Source of the DNA: Pleurocapsa sp. MO_226.B13
GTDB lineage: Bacteria; Cyanobacteriota; Cyanobacteriia; Cyanobacteriales; Xenococcaceae
Length of the DNA stretch: 5,102 bases
Assembly: GCA_030064795.1 (NCBI GenBank)
Contig: JASJEI010000396.1
Location: 1-5,102, forward strand
Reading direction: 5' to 3'
Position 1 is the first letter of the stretch. Every line of letters begins with the position of its first letter. Positions 1 through 5,102 of this stretch are shown piece by piece. Position numbers and translations under genes: made by a program. The notes under the pieces were generated by a model that worked only from the letters and a program-made list of their open reading frames with translations, was not told the DNA's origin and made no database searches.

Positions 1-6
1 CAGAGG

Positions 7-1341
7 TTATTGCCCGCCGACCGCCCCAATTGTGAGGGGTAAGCGTGTCAAAGTCCCCAAATTCGTAGGGGCGGTCGGCGAAGGCTGACCAACTTTGACC
101 AGGTTTTCTCTCGGGGCTGCTTGAGCGCGTTTGACTCTAGCTTGATTTGCTTCAACTGCTTGTTCTTGTTCCTCAACTGTTACTTGTACTTCTTCCAATT
201 GATCCTTGGAAAGAGCTCCTTTGGTAGCAGTAGCCTGATATCGCTTTAGCTTTGACCTAGCTGCATTTAAGGAAGCTTGAGCTGCTCTTAAGTTAGCCTT
301 AGCTTCTTCAACTTCAGTAGCAGTAGTAATTTGTTTATCTTGATATTCTCGACGGCGACGGTTCAGTTCGGCTTTGGCAGAGGCAATAATACGATTGCTG
401 CGATCGGTTTCTGCGAGAATACGATAGTCGTGAGCGGTAATTTGGGCTTGAATTCGTTTTAGTTGTAAGGTTGCTTGCTGGATATTGCTTTCTAGTTGGC
501 TTTTTTGAGTTTCCAGGCGCGAGTTGTCGATAGTAGCTATAATATCGCCTTTTTTAACCTTTTGGTTGCCTTTAACAGCAATTTCAACCACTGTTCCTTC
601 TGTTTCTGCTTGTACAATTCTTAATTCGCCAGCAGGTCGAACTTTTGCCTGTGCCTTGACTGTAATATTATAGGGAGTAAAAGCAGACAGGGCGATCGCA
701 ATTCCCACCGAACCTACTAAAAACAAACTGCCCAATCTCGTCCAGCGATCGATTGAAGGCATAAAATCGTTAGCTTCAACTACTGGTAAAAAATTATGTT
801 GAGTAGGAATAATTGCCCCAGGAGAGTCAGCAACAGTTATAGCTGTAGACTCAGTTTCTGGGGGTGTTGTATCGAGAGTATTTTTCTCAATTCGCTCTGG
901 TTTAGTATCCTCTAGACAGGGGTCGGATGTATTTCTGCCACCATTAAAAATCTCTTCAACTCCAGCATCAATATCCCTTGGTACAATAGTGGTATCTGTT
1001 TTTTTATAACCCAAGGCAGCTAACTTTAAGGGAATATTTTGATAATTTTGAGTTGATTGCTGATGAGAATCGCCTATAATTTTTACATAACTATATAGTT
1101 TCCCAACTAAATAAATAATTAATTCCTCAAATTCTCGATGACAGATATCAGTAATTCGTCTGGGACTATAACCGCAAAGTAAACCCCTAAGAATAGCTTT
1201 TTCTATAACAGATAATGGCTGTGGTGTAACGGTTTGAATTGCCTGATAGATTCCAACCAAATCCCAGCTGGAAGCCGCTTCGGAGAATAAACTTTCCCAA
1301 TCATCCCGATCGTTATGGCAAGATTTTTTTATTTGAGTCAT
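7..1341 (-). CDS. HlyD-family membrane fusion protein, C-terminally truncated
   Basis: This is a periplasmic adaptor that links an inner-membrane ABC exporter to an outer-membrane channel. Residues about 15-113 form a predicted helical cytoplasmic region containing EKAILRGLLCGYSPRRIT (47-64), which resembles a helix-turn-helix; a low-complexity acidic linker follows to about 200. One membrane helix lies at about 203-221. The first lipoyl half-motif is at about 243-274 (VQAETEGTVVEIAVKGNQKVKKGD), and a long coiled coil runs from about 275 to 408. The family normally continues with a returning coil arm, the second lipoyl half and a beta barrel, roughly 200 residues in all. None of these is present: after about residue 412 the frame runs into a palindromic element and ends as VGGQ. 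The ATG lies 2 nt past the stop of the ABC gene, so the two were probably translationally coupled. The family call is firm; the protein is probably non-functional. Confidence 0.88.
   Translation of the reverse strand: MTQIKKSCHNDRDDWESLFSEAASSWDLVGIYQAIQTVTPQPLSVIEKAILRGLLCGYSPRRITDICHREFEELIIYLVGKLYSYVKIIGDSHQQSTQNYQNIPLKLAALGYKKTDTTIVPRDIDAGVEEIFNGGRNTSDPCLEDTKPERIEKNTLDTTPPETESTAITVADSPGAIIPTQHNFLPVVEANDFMPSIDRWTRLGSLFLVGSVGIAIALSAFTPYNITVKAQAKVRPAGELRIVQAETEGTVVEIAVKGNQKVKKGDIIATIDNSRLETQKSQLESNIQQATLQLKRIQAQITAHDYRILAETDRSNRIIASAKAELNRRRREYQDKQITTATEVEEAKANLRAAQASLNAARSKLKRYQATATKGALSKDQLEEVQVTVEEQEQAVEANQARVKRAQAAPRENLVKVGQPSPTAPTNLGTLTRLPLTIGAVGGQ
15..80. repeat. palindromic repeat element with 13-bp arms
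   Basis: CGCCGACCGCCCC (15-27) and GGGGCGGTCGGCG (68-80) are perfect reverse complements, 40 nt apart. Inside, GGGG (36-39) and CCCC (55-58) can extend the fold beyond a partly paired internal loop with AATT on both sides. An 8-bp pair, GTCAAAGT (47-54) and ACTTTGAC (92-99), links the loop to the flank. The unit is GC-rich compared with its surroundings and lies where the HlyD homology ends. It is probably a short dispersed cyanobacterial repeat or MITE-like unit; its family cannot be named from one copy. Confidence 0.75.
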
Positions 1342-1343
1342 AG

Positions 1344-2657
1344 CTACGCCACCAAAAATCGTAAATGTTCCCCTGGTAGATAATCTAACTCTCGGCGATC
1401 GCCCTGTAGTTTGACTTCCCCCTCTTCTAGCATCACAATCCAGTCAGCCTTGCTAATTACAGGAGGACGATGGCTAATGATAATGGTGGTTTTTCCCCGT
1501 CGTGAAGCTAATAAATTTTCTAATACTTCTTCTTCACTAATCGGGTCGAGTGCGCCTGTAGATTCATCTAAAATTAGAATTGGAGGGTCATTGACGATCG
1601 CTCTAGCTAGTGCTAATCTCTGTCTCTGTCCTCCAGAAAGATTAGAACCAAATTCCCCTAAGATCGTTAAATATTTTTCGGGTAGTTTACTGATAAATTC
1701 ATCTGCACCAGTAATCTTACAGGCGCGAACAATATCTTCAAAAGTTAGATGAGGCGAACCTAAAAGGAAATTTTCTCTAATAGAACGACTCCAGAAGTGA
1801 GCCTCTTGGGGTACTAAAACTACCTGTTGTCTGAGACAATCTAAAGCTAAATCTTGTTGATTATACAAGCCAAAGCGAATGTTACCTGACTGGGGCAAAT
1901 ATAAGTTAGCGATCAGTTTGGCCAGGGTACTTTTACCACAGCCAGACTTGCCAATTAGGGCGACTACTTTGCCCCCTGGAATGGTGAGGTTAAAGTCTTT
2001 TAATAAGTCTACCCTACCTGCATGATGATAGTTAAGATTAGTACAAACAATATCGGTATTACTTTTAATTTGCGACCAAGGTTTTTGGACATCATCTGGT
2101 GTTTCTGGAGTAGCATCAATAACTTCTGTCAGACGTTGAGTAGCAGTTTTAGCACGGGCGAATTCATCGACAAAGCCAATGGCGCTCTTCACAAAAGTGG
2201 TAAAATTATCATTCATGCTGTTAAATGCCAGTAGCATTCCAATGGTTAATTCTTCACTAATCACTAAACTGCTACCTACCCACAGCAAGGTAATAGTACC
2301 AATACTGGAAACTAAGTTAGAGAAAATATTATTGATGAAACTAATCTGAAGCGTCCGAAAGCTAAAGTTAGCCTGACGACTGAAACGGCTTTGAAATTCT
2401 TCCCAAAATTGGGGCGCCGCCGTAGTAGTCTTAAGAGTAATCGCACCTTTAAAAGTTTCCACTAAAACCCCTTGGTTTTCCGAAGACAAGACTAAGACAT
2501 TGCGAATCTTTTGTTGAAGAGTAGGTAAAAATACTACTGTTGAGAGAGTCATTAAAATCGCGAGCACAGCTGCTACAATCGTCAATTGAACGCTGTAAAA
2601 CAACATCACCCCTACTGAAATCAGAGCGATAAAAAATTGACTTGGTAAACTAACCAC
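1344..2657 (-). CDS. lanT: ABC exporter, C-terminal part (half membrane domain plus ATPase), remnant of LanT-type peptidase transporter
   Basis: This is the back portion of a peptidase-containing ABC exporter for leader peptides. Hydrophobic segments at about 7-23, 25-45, 105-133 and 139-162 are the later membrane helices. The ATPase domain (about 203-437) is complete: Walker A GKSGCGKST at 236-244, Q-loop Gln284, signature LSGGQ at 340-344, Walker B ILILDE at 360-365 and the H-loop His396. The open frame starts just after a TAA at 2682-2684; the only available start is GTG at 2657, inside a membrane-domain sequence (INQLVSQAVVSLPS) that should not be an N-terminus. The first helices are missing, while the C39 start lies just upstream in another frame, so this is the 3' part of a pseudogene. 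The LanT assignment rests on the C39 remnant and the neighbouring LanM fragment. Confidence 0.85.
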   Translation of the reverse strand: MVSLPSQFFIALISVGVMLFYSVQLTIVAAVLAILMTLSTVVFLPTLQQKIRNVLVLSSENQGVLVETFKGAITLKTTTAAPQFWEEFQSRFSRQANFSFRTLQISFINNIFSNLVSSIGTITLLWVGSSLVISEELTIGMLLAFNSMNDNFTTFVKSAIGFVDEFARAKTATQRLTEVIDATPETPDDVQKPWSQIKSNTDIVCTNLNYHHAGRVDLLKDFNLTIPGGKVVALIGKSGCGKSTLAKLIANLYLPQSGNIRFGLYNQQDLALDCLRQQVVLVPQEAHFWSRSIRENFLLGSPHLTFEDIVRACKITGADEFISKLPEKYLTILGEFGSNLSGGQRQRLALARAIVNDPPILILDESTGALDPISEEEVLENLLASRRGKTTIIISHRPPVISKADWIVMLEEGEVKLQGDRRELDYLPGEHLRFLVA

Positions 2658-2826
2658 AGCTTGAGAAACTAACTGATTGATTTAGAGTAGTTCCTTGTTG
2701 TCCGGTTCCTACCTTTTCTCGGATACTACTGATAGTAAAGACGCGACCATAATGTTTGGTAATGGAAGCCAGACAAGCAGCGCCACAGTCTTCTTCACTG
2801 TGTTGTCTAACCAGATGGTATTTCAT
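2650..2826 (-). pseudogene. lanT: C39 peptidase N-terminal fragment of the LanT-type exporter
   Basis: The frame encodes 58 residues starting MKYHLVRQHSEEDCGAACLA. The DCGxACL motif with the catalytic cysteine (Cys14) and the following KHYGR and GTGQQGTTL are hallmarks of the C39 bacteriocin-processing peptidase, which removes double-glycine leaders at the front of LanT-type exporters. Homology stops at about residue 48. The last ten residues (NQSVSFSSCG) are the neighbouring membrane-domain sequence read in the wrong frame, ending at TAG 2650-2652. The catalytic His and Asp of C39, normally tens of residues further on, are missing. An AGGA lies 11 nt before the ATG. This is the 5' end of the same broken gene as the ATPase part at 1344-2657. 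Confidence 0.85.
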
Positions 2827-2858
2827 TGGTTAATATTTCCTAGTTGATAGTTGAGGAT

Positions 2859-2878
2859 AATTCAGGTAAATTCAGGTA
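2859..2878. repeat. perfect 10-bp tandem duplication
   Basis: AATTCAGGTA occurs twice head to tail (2859-2868 and 2869-2878). On the minus strand it covers the last codons and the TGA of the 36-aa ORF. Because 10 is not a multiple of 3, gain of one copy changes the downstream frame. With only one copy the ORF would end FKLPELSSTIN before a TAG next to the AGGA of the C39 gene. Confidence 0.85.
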
Positions 2879-2972
2879 ACTTAAATATTGAAGCTTGGTT
2901 TCGTCGTAACTTAGCATTAATAACTGCCTGAGTAATTAAGTCGGTCATTTTCATTTGGTCAATTTGTGACAT
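2862..2972 (-). CDS. 36-aa peptide, possible remnant of a lanthipeptide precursor leader
   Basis: The peptide begins MSQIDQMKMTDLITQAVINA and ends FKLPEFT. The ATG at 2972 is chosen because AAGGAG lies 7 nt upstream, far better than anything before the in-frame ATG at 3044. The sequence is predicted mostly helical and hydrophilic, with no Cys, no Gly and no membrane segment. It lies between a lanthipeptide synthetase and a C39 exporter, where precursor genes often sit, and its helical N-terminus would suit a leader. However, it has no double-glycine site and no Cys-containing core, so it cannot be an intact substrate. A 10-bp tandem duplication overlaps the stop codon and has shifted the end of the frame. 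I do not recognise the family; the precursor idea rests on position and general character. Confidence 0.5.
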   Translation of the reverse strand: MSQIDQMKMTDLITQAVINAKLRRNQASIFKLPEFT

Positions 2973-2979
2973 AGTTTTT

Positions 2980-2985
2980 CTCCTT
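2980..2985 (-). promoter_or_regulatory. ribosome binding site of the 36-aa ORF
   Basis: On the minus strand AAGGAG is followed by a 7-nt A-rich spacer and ATG at 2972. It is the strongest Shine-Dalgarno sequence seen in the window, and it fixes the start at 2972 instead of the in-frame ATG at 3044. It suggests that this short frame was translated at a good rate, as expected for a precursor peptide gene. Confidence 0.7.
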
Positions 2986-3004
2986 GAATTCAATTGAGAA
3001 AATG

Positions 3005-3031
3005 ACTCAGCCTCTATTAAACAAGCTGAGT
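3005..3031. repeat. inverted repeat, 7-bp arms, in the lanM to small-ORF gap
   Basis: ACTCAGC (3005-3011) and GCTGAGT (3025-3031) are perfect reverse complements around a 13-nt loop. The hairpin lies 52 nt after the LanM stop and about 20 nt before the ribosome binding site of the 36-aa ORF. On the minus strand it is followed by ATTTTCTC, a weak T-run. It could be an attenuator, a processing site or chance; the short stem does not make a convincing terminator. Confidence 0.35.
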
Positions 3032-3082
3032 ATTGAGTATTCACTATTGGATTTGCTGTATAAATTAATCAGAAAATTGGTA

Positions 3083-4519
3083 TTATCCCACTGCTTGCTC
3101 AGAAAAATATTCACCGCTCTTTTCTAATGTGCTATTAACCTTTGGAGGTTCTAATACTAAAATTGAAGGAATGTATTCTGGTATTGCTAACCTTAGCAAT
3201 CCATAGCCAATACCCGCTAATCCAGTCATTAAACCGGGAGCCTCTAATCCCGAAGGTACGCTACAAAGCCAGCCATTTTTATTAATACTTTCAAGGACGA
3301 TTCCTGCAAAACGTTTAACTTGTTTTTTCCATTGGGGATCGTCTAAGGTTAAACTGGCTTGCAACAACAATTCTAAGTTACCTAGATCGCCATGACAAAG
3401 AGAGTGATTCGTACCAAATCCTTTAGCTATGGTAGTTTTCAGGGCTGTATCAATCTCGGCACGGATTTTGGGATTATCAAGCTGGGAAAGACTCCGCAAG
3501 CGAGCTAAACCAATCCCTGGAGCCCCATGACACCGAGCACACCGACAAGAACCAGACCGTTTTCTCCTTTCTTCTAGTACTGTATTGGTAAAATGACGTA
3601 AATCTAACCAATTTCCCGCTTCGGGGAGGAATTGGCTTCGCTCGTACTCAATAGCCGCTAAAGCTGTAGTTGCAAAACGTTGCTCCCCTGTCACTGCTGC
3701 CAATTCTAGCAATGACGATGCTATTCCAGCTGCACCATGAGAAAAACCTGTCAGTGGTTGTTTTGATTCAAACATCTCCTTTTTCCAAATCCAACCAATA
3801 CCATGGGCCATCATTTCCGCACGGGCGATGAGTAGATCGCCACATTTAATTGCGACATTAAGAGTATCATTGGCAGGTTTACATCTATACAGAGCTAGCA
3901 AACTGCTAATACATCCAGCAGCACCACTGATAATGCCAAACTGTGTATCTTGTTCAATTAAATCGGGAAGATATTCAACTACCTTTTCCGCTTCAGTCAG
4001 TAGATCTGGTTGATTCCACAACACTGCTAGATGGGTTAAGGTATAAATAATTCCTCCCCAGCCACCAAAAGCTCCAATCCGTTTGAAGTCCGATCTAAAC
4101 TCCTCTATTTGAGAACGGACAGTGATTAATGCTGCTCGTGCCAGATTAGTGTAACTTTCTTCTTCAGTAACTGCACCCAGATAAGCTAAAAACAGTATGA
4201 TCCCAGGTAAACCATCATATAAATCAAAGTTTAAAGATACGAGGAACCATTGAGGCTTAGGCTCATCTGAAAAACTCAACCCAATCCAAGATGCATCTTC
4301 TTCGCCACGTATTGCTAAAAAATCTAGGCGATCGCCGATAGCACGGGCAGCAGCTATTAGTTGCTCGCGGTCTACAATAGTCTGAGGCTCTAAAATCGGA
4401 TAGCTGGGAAAATTAACTTCATCTAAACCTAAGTGTACTGTTGCTAAAGAAGCACGGATAAACCACAGTTGTTGTGCCATATCTAGATCGCCCAACTGCT
4501 GGAGACGACGATATACCAT
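3083..4519 (-). CDS. lanM: LanM lanthipeptide synthetase, C-terminal LanC-like cyclase part (N-terminal dehydratase lost)
   Basis: This is the cyclase half of a class II lanthipeptide synthetase, which joins Cys thiols to dehydrated Ser/Thr to make thioether rings. The start RRLQQLGDLDMAQQLWFIRASL matches the stretch that links dehydratase to cyclase in LanM proteins. The repeated Gly-rich segments of the LanC toroid follow: DLYDGLPGI (99-107), GAFGGWGGI (149-157), SGAAG (198-202), GFSHGAAGI (258-266), CHGAPGIGL (330-338), LCHGDLGN (374-381) and GLAGIGYGL (433-441). Predicted zinc ligands Cys330, Cys375 and His376 are kept, as are Arg326, four residues before the first ligand, and His261. LanM proteins are usually about 1000 residues; here 478 remain and the dehydratase domain of about 600 is missing. 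The frame stays open upstream to a TGA at 4583-4585, inside the insertion-element sequence. The ATG at 4519 may be a fortuitous start at the break. The cyclase itself looks undamaged. Confidence 0.88.
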   Translation of the reverse strand: MVYRRLQQLGDLDMAQQLWFIRASLATVHLGLDEVNFPSYPILEPQTIVDREQLIAAARAIGDRLDFLAIRGEEDASWIGLSFSDEPKPQWFLVSLNFDLYDGLPGIILFLAYLGAVTEEESYTNLARAALITVRSQIEEFRSDFKRIGAFGGWGGIIYTLTHLAVLWNQPDLLTEAEKVVEYLPDLIEQDTQFGIISGAAGCISSLLALYRCKPANDTLNVAIKCGDLLIARAEMMAHGIGWIWKKEMFESKQPLTGFSHGAAGIASSLLELAAVTGEQRFATTALAAIEYERSQFLPEAGNWLDLRHFTNTVLEERRKRSGSCRCARCHGAPGIGLARLRSLSQLDNPKIRAEIDTALKTTIAKGFGTNHSLCHGDLGNLELLLQASLTLDDPQWKKQVKRFAGIVLESINKNGWLCSVPSGLEAPGLMTGLAGIGYGLLRLAIPEYIPSILVLEPPKVNSTLEKSGEYFSEQAVG

Positions 4520-4548
4520 ATCAAGACTAGTAGTAAACCAAATTAGTT

Positions 4549-4578
4549 TTGACAGGTTAAATAAGAATTTGGGAGAAT
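4549..4578 (+). promoter_or_regulatory. possible transposase promoter at the IS left end
   Basis: A perfect TTGACA at 4549-4554 is followed, after 18 nt, by GAGAAT at 4573-4578, which matches four of six bases of TATAAT. This lies 25 nt before the transposase ATG. The -35 box may simply be part of the terminal inverted repeat, so the assignment is tentative. Confidence 0.3.
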
Positions 4579-4602
4579 CAATTCATTAATCCGAGTTGAG
4601 TC

Positions 4603-5026
4603 ATGACAGCTAAATACACAGTCAATCTATCAGAATCAGAAATTCAACAATTACAAGAAATTACCTCAAAAGGAAAAACCGCTGTTAGAAAGGTAAAAAG
4701 AGCGCAAATGCTTCTACTGGCGAACTGTCGGGCATCCAGATGAGAAGATAGCCATGATGTTAAAGGTAGGAGAATCTACAGTACATCGAACCAGACAAAA
4801 ATGTGTTGAATTAGGGTTAGATTCTGCCCAAAAAGAGCGTCCGCGTCGAGGCAGAAAAGTCAAATTAGATGGTCAAGCTGAAGCTTTTTTGGTCGCGACA
4901 GCTTGTAGTGAAGCACCCCAAGGAAGACAATCATGGACAATGCAATTATTAGCCGACCGCTTGGTGGAATGAAATTTAGTTGAAAGTATTAGTGATGAAA
5001 CAGTACGTTTGAGACTAAAAAAAACG
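4603..5026 (+). pseudogene. IS630-family transposase, N-terminal part, broken by frameshift, stop and truncation
   Basis: The first frame (ATG 4603, TGA 4741-4743) gives MTAKYTVNLSESEIQQLQEI and ends KRAQMLLLANCRASR. The match then moves to the +1 frame: GHPDEKIAMMLKVGESTVHR, the helix-turn-helix DNA-binding part, then RPRRGRKVKLDGQAEAFLVA, ACSEAPQGRQSWTMQLLADR and LVE. An in-frame TGA at 4970-4972 stands where the family usually has Leu. After it comes NLVESISDETVRLRLKK, again typical of IS630 transposases. The shift is explained by one extra base within about 4724-4732. Homology ends at about 5026, before the catalytic DDE domain, so only about 140 of the usual 340-350 residues are represented. 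The protein cannot be active. Confidence 0.85.
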
Positions 5027-5040
5027 TCATTAAACTGCGG

Positions 5041-5095
5041 AAGGCAGTCGGACGGCGCACAGCTTGAGGTAACCTCAAGCTTGCGTCCCGACCTT
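5041..5095. repeat. imperfect palindromic repeat with perfect 10-bp core arms
   Basis: AGCTTGAGGT (5061-5070) and ACCTCAAGCT (5072-5081) are perfect reverse complements around a single A. Pairing continues outward with small bulges: CGCA with TGCG, GTCGGACG (5047-5054) with CGTCCCGAC (5084-5092), and AAGG (5041-5044) with CCTT (5092-5095) at the base. The whole stretch can fold as one long cruciform or hairpin. It starts close to where transposase homology stops, so it may be a separate small repeat inserted in or recombined with the IS remnant. Confidence 0.7.
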
Positions 5096-5102
5096 GGTTA
5101 AA

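Larger units (their letters stand above)
4520..5040 (+). mobile_element. IS630-family insertion sequence remnant
   Basis: An IS630-type transposase remnant begins 84 bp beyond the point where LanM homology stops. The stretch between (about 4520-4602) has no LanM-like coding sense and should contain the left terminal repeat. IS630 elements insert at TA dinucleotides, and several occur at 4512-4535, so the exact edge cannot be set without a second copy. No matching right end is visible: transposase homology stops at about 5026 and a palindromic repeat follows. The boundaries given are estimates. The element faces away from lanM and probably caused the loss of its 5' part. Confidence 0.6.

Noticed and set aside
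15..80. CRISPR repeat or rho-independent terminator
   Set aside because: There is only one unit with no spacers, the arms are 40 nt apart and no T-run follows, so a palindromic dispersed repeat fits better.
1411..1752. Plus-strand open frame of 113 codons
   Set aside because: It lies fully opposite the ATPase domain of the ABC gene, whose Walker A, signature and Walker B motifs are clear; its translation has no recognisable features.
2022..2234. Plus-strand open frame of 70 codons
   Set aside because: It is antisense to the membrane-to-ATPase linker of the ABC gene and has no ribosome binding site or family resemblance.
2973..3044. N-terminal extension of the small ORF to an upstream ATG, giving 60 aa
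   Set aside because: No good ribosome binding site was seen before 3044, the extension runs across the hairpin, and AAGGAG at ideal spacing supports the start at 2972.
3828..4013. Plus-strand open frame of 61 codons
   Set aside because: It is the shadow of the LanM cyclase frame on the other strand.
4500..4545. Outward promoter from the IS end driving the LanM fragment
   Set aside because: On the minus strand TTGGTT and TATGGT are about 15 nt apart and overlap the start codon, which is too weak and too close to be convincing.
4724..4743. Programmed frameshift joining the two transposase frames
   Set aside because: There is no slippery heptamer at the switch, and the in-frame stop at 4970 shows ordinary decay.
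5017..5024. Run of eight A as a programmed frameshift site in the transposase
   Set aside because: One alternative frame stops within a few codons, the other gives only a short tail ending in a stop, and the gene is already broken upstream. No DDE domain follows in any frame within the window.

Overview
The window looks cyanobacterial. It carries three copies of the octamer GCGATCGC (HIP1; 692-699, 1395-1402, 4328-4335), it is AT-rich, and its gene set (class II lanthipeptide cyclase, C39-peptidase ABC exporter, HlyD-type adaptor with a cytoplasmic N-terminal extension, IS630-type transposase) is typical of cyanobacterial genomes. No species can be named from the sequence alone.

Layout: the minus strand carries one gene series, read from high to low coordinates. 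(1) The C-terminal cyclase half of a LanM lanthipeptide synthetase (4519-3083). (2) A 36-codon ORF with a strong ribosome binding site (2972-2862), a candidate remnant of a precursor peptide. (3) A broken peptidase-ABC exporter: a C39 peptidase start (2826-2650), then in another frame the second half of the membrane domain and a complete ATPase domain (about 2681-1344). (4) A HlyD-type membrane fusion protein (1341-7). Close spacing, with only 2 nt between the ATPase stop and the HlyD start, suggests one operon. At the high-coordinate end the plus strand carries the remains of an IS630-family transposase (4603 to about 5026).

The intact ancestor would have worked as follows. LanM dehydrates Ser/Thr of a precursor peptide and closes thioether rings. 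The C39-ABC exporter cuts off the leader and moves the product across the inner membrane. The HlyD adaptor connects the exporter to the outer-membrane exit. Here every part is damaged. LanM has lost its dehydratase half at the transposase side. The exporter has an internal deletion with a frame change. The HlyD protein ends in a short palindromic repeat element before its second coiled-coil arm and beta barrel. The small ORF carries a 10-bp tandem duplication at its 3' end that changes its reading frame. The window therefore reads best as a decaying lanthipeptide export/modification locus bordered by mobile and palindromic elements, not as an intact new system.

Two palindromic repeat units lie near the window edges: one with 13-bp arms at 15-80 and one at about 5041-5095. 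No RNA genes or CRISPR arrays were seen. There is no gene-free stretch longer than about 300 bases.
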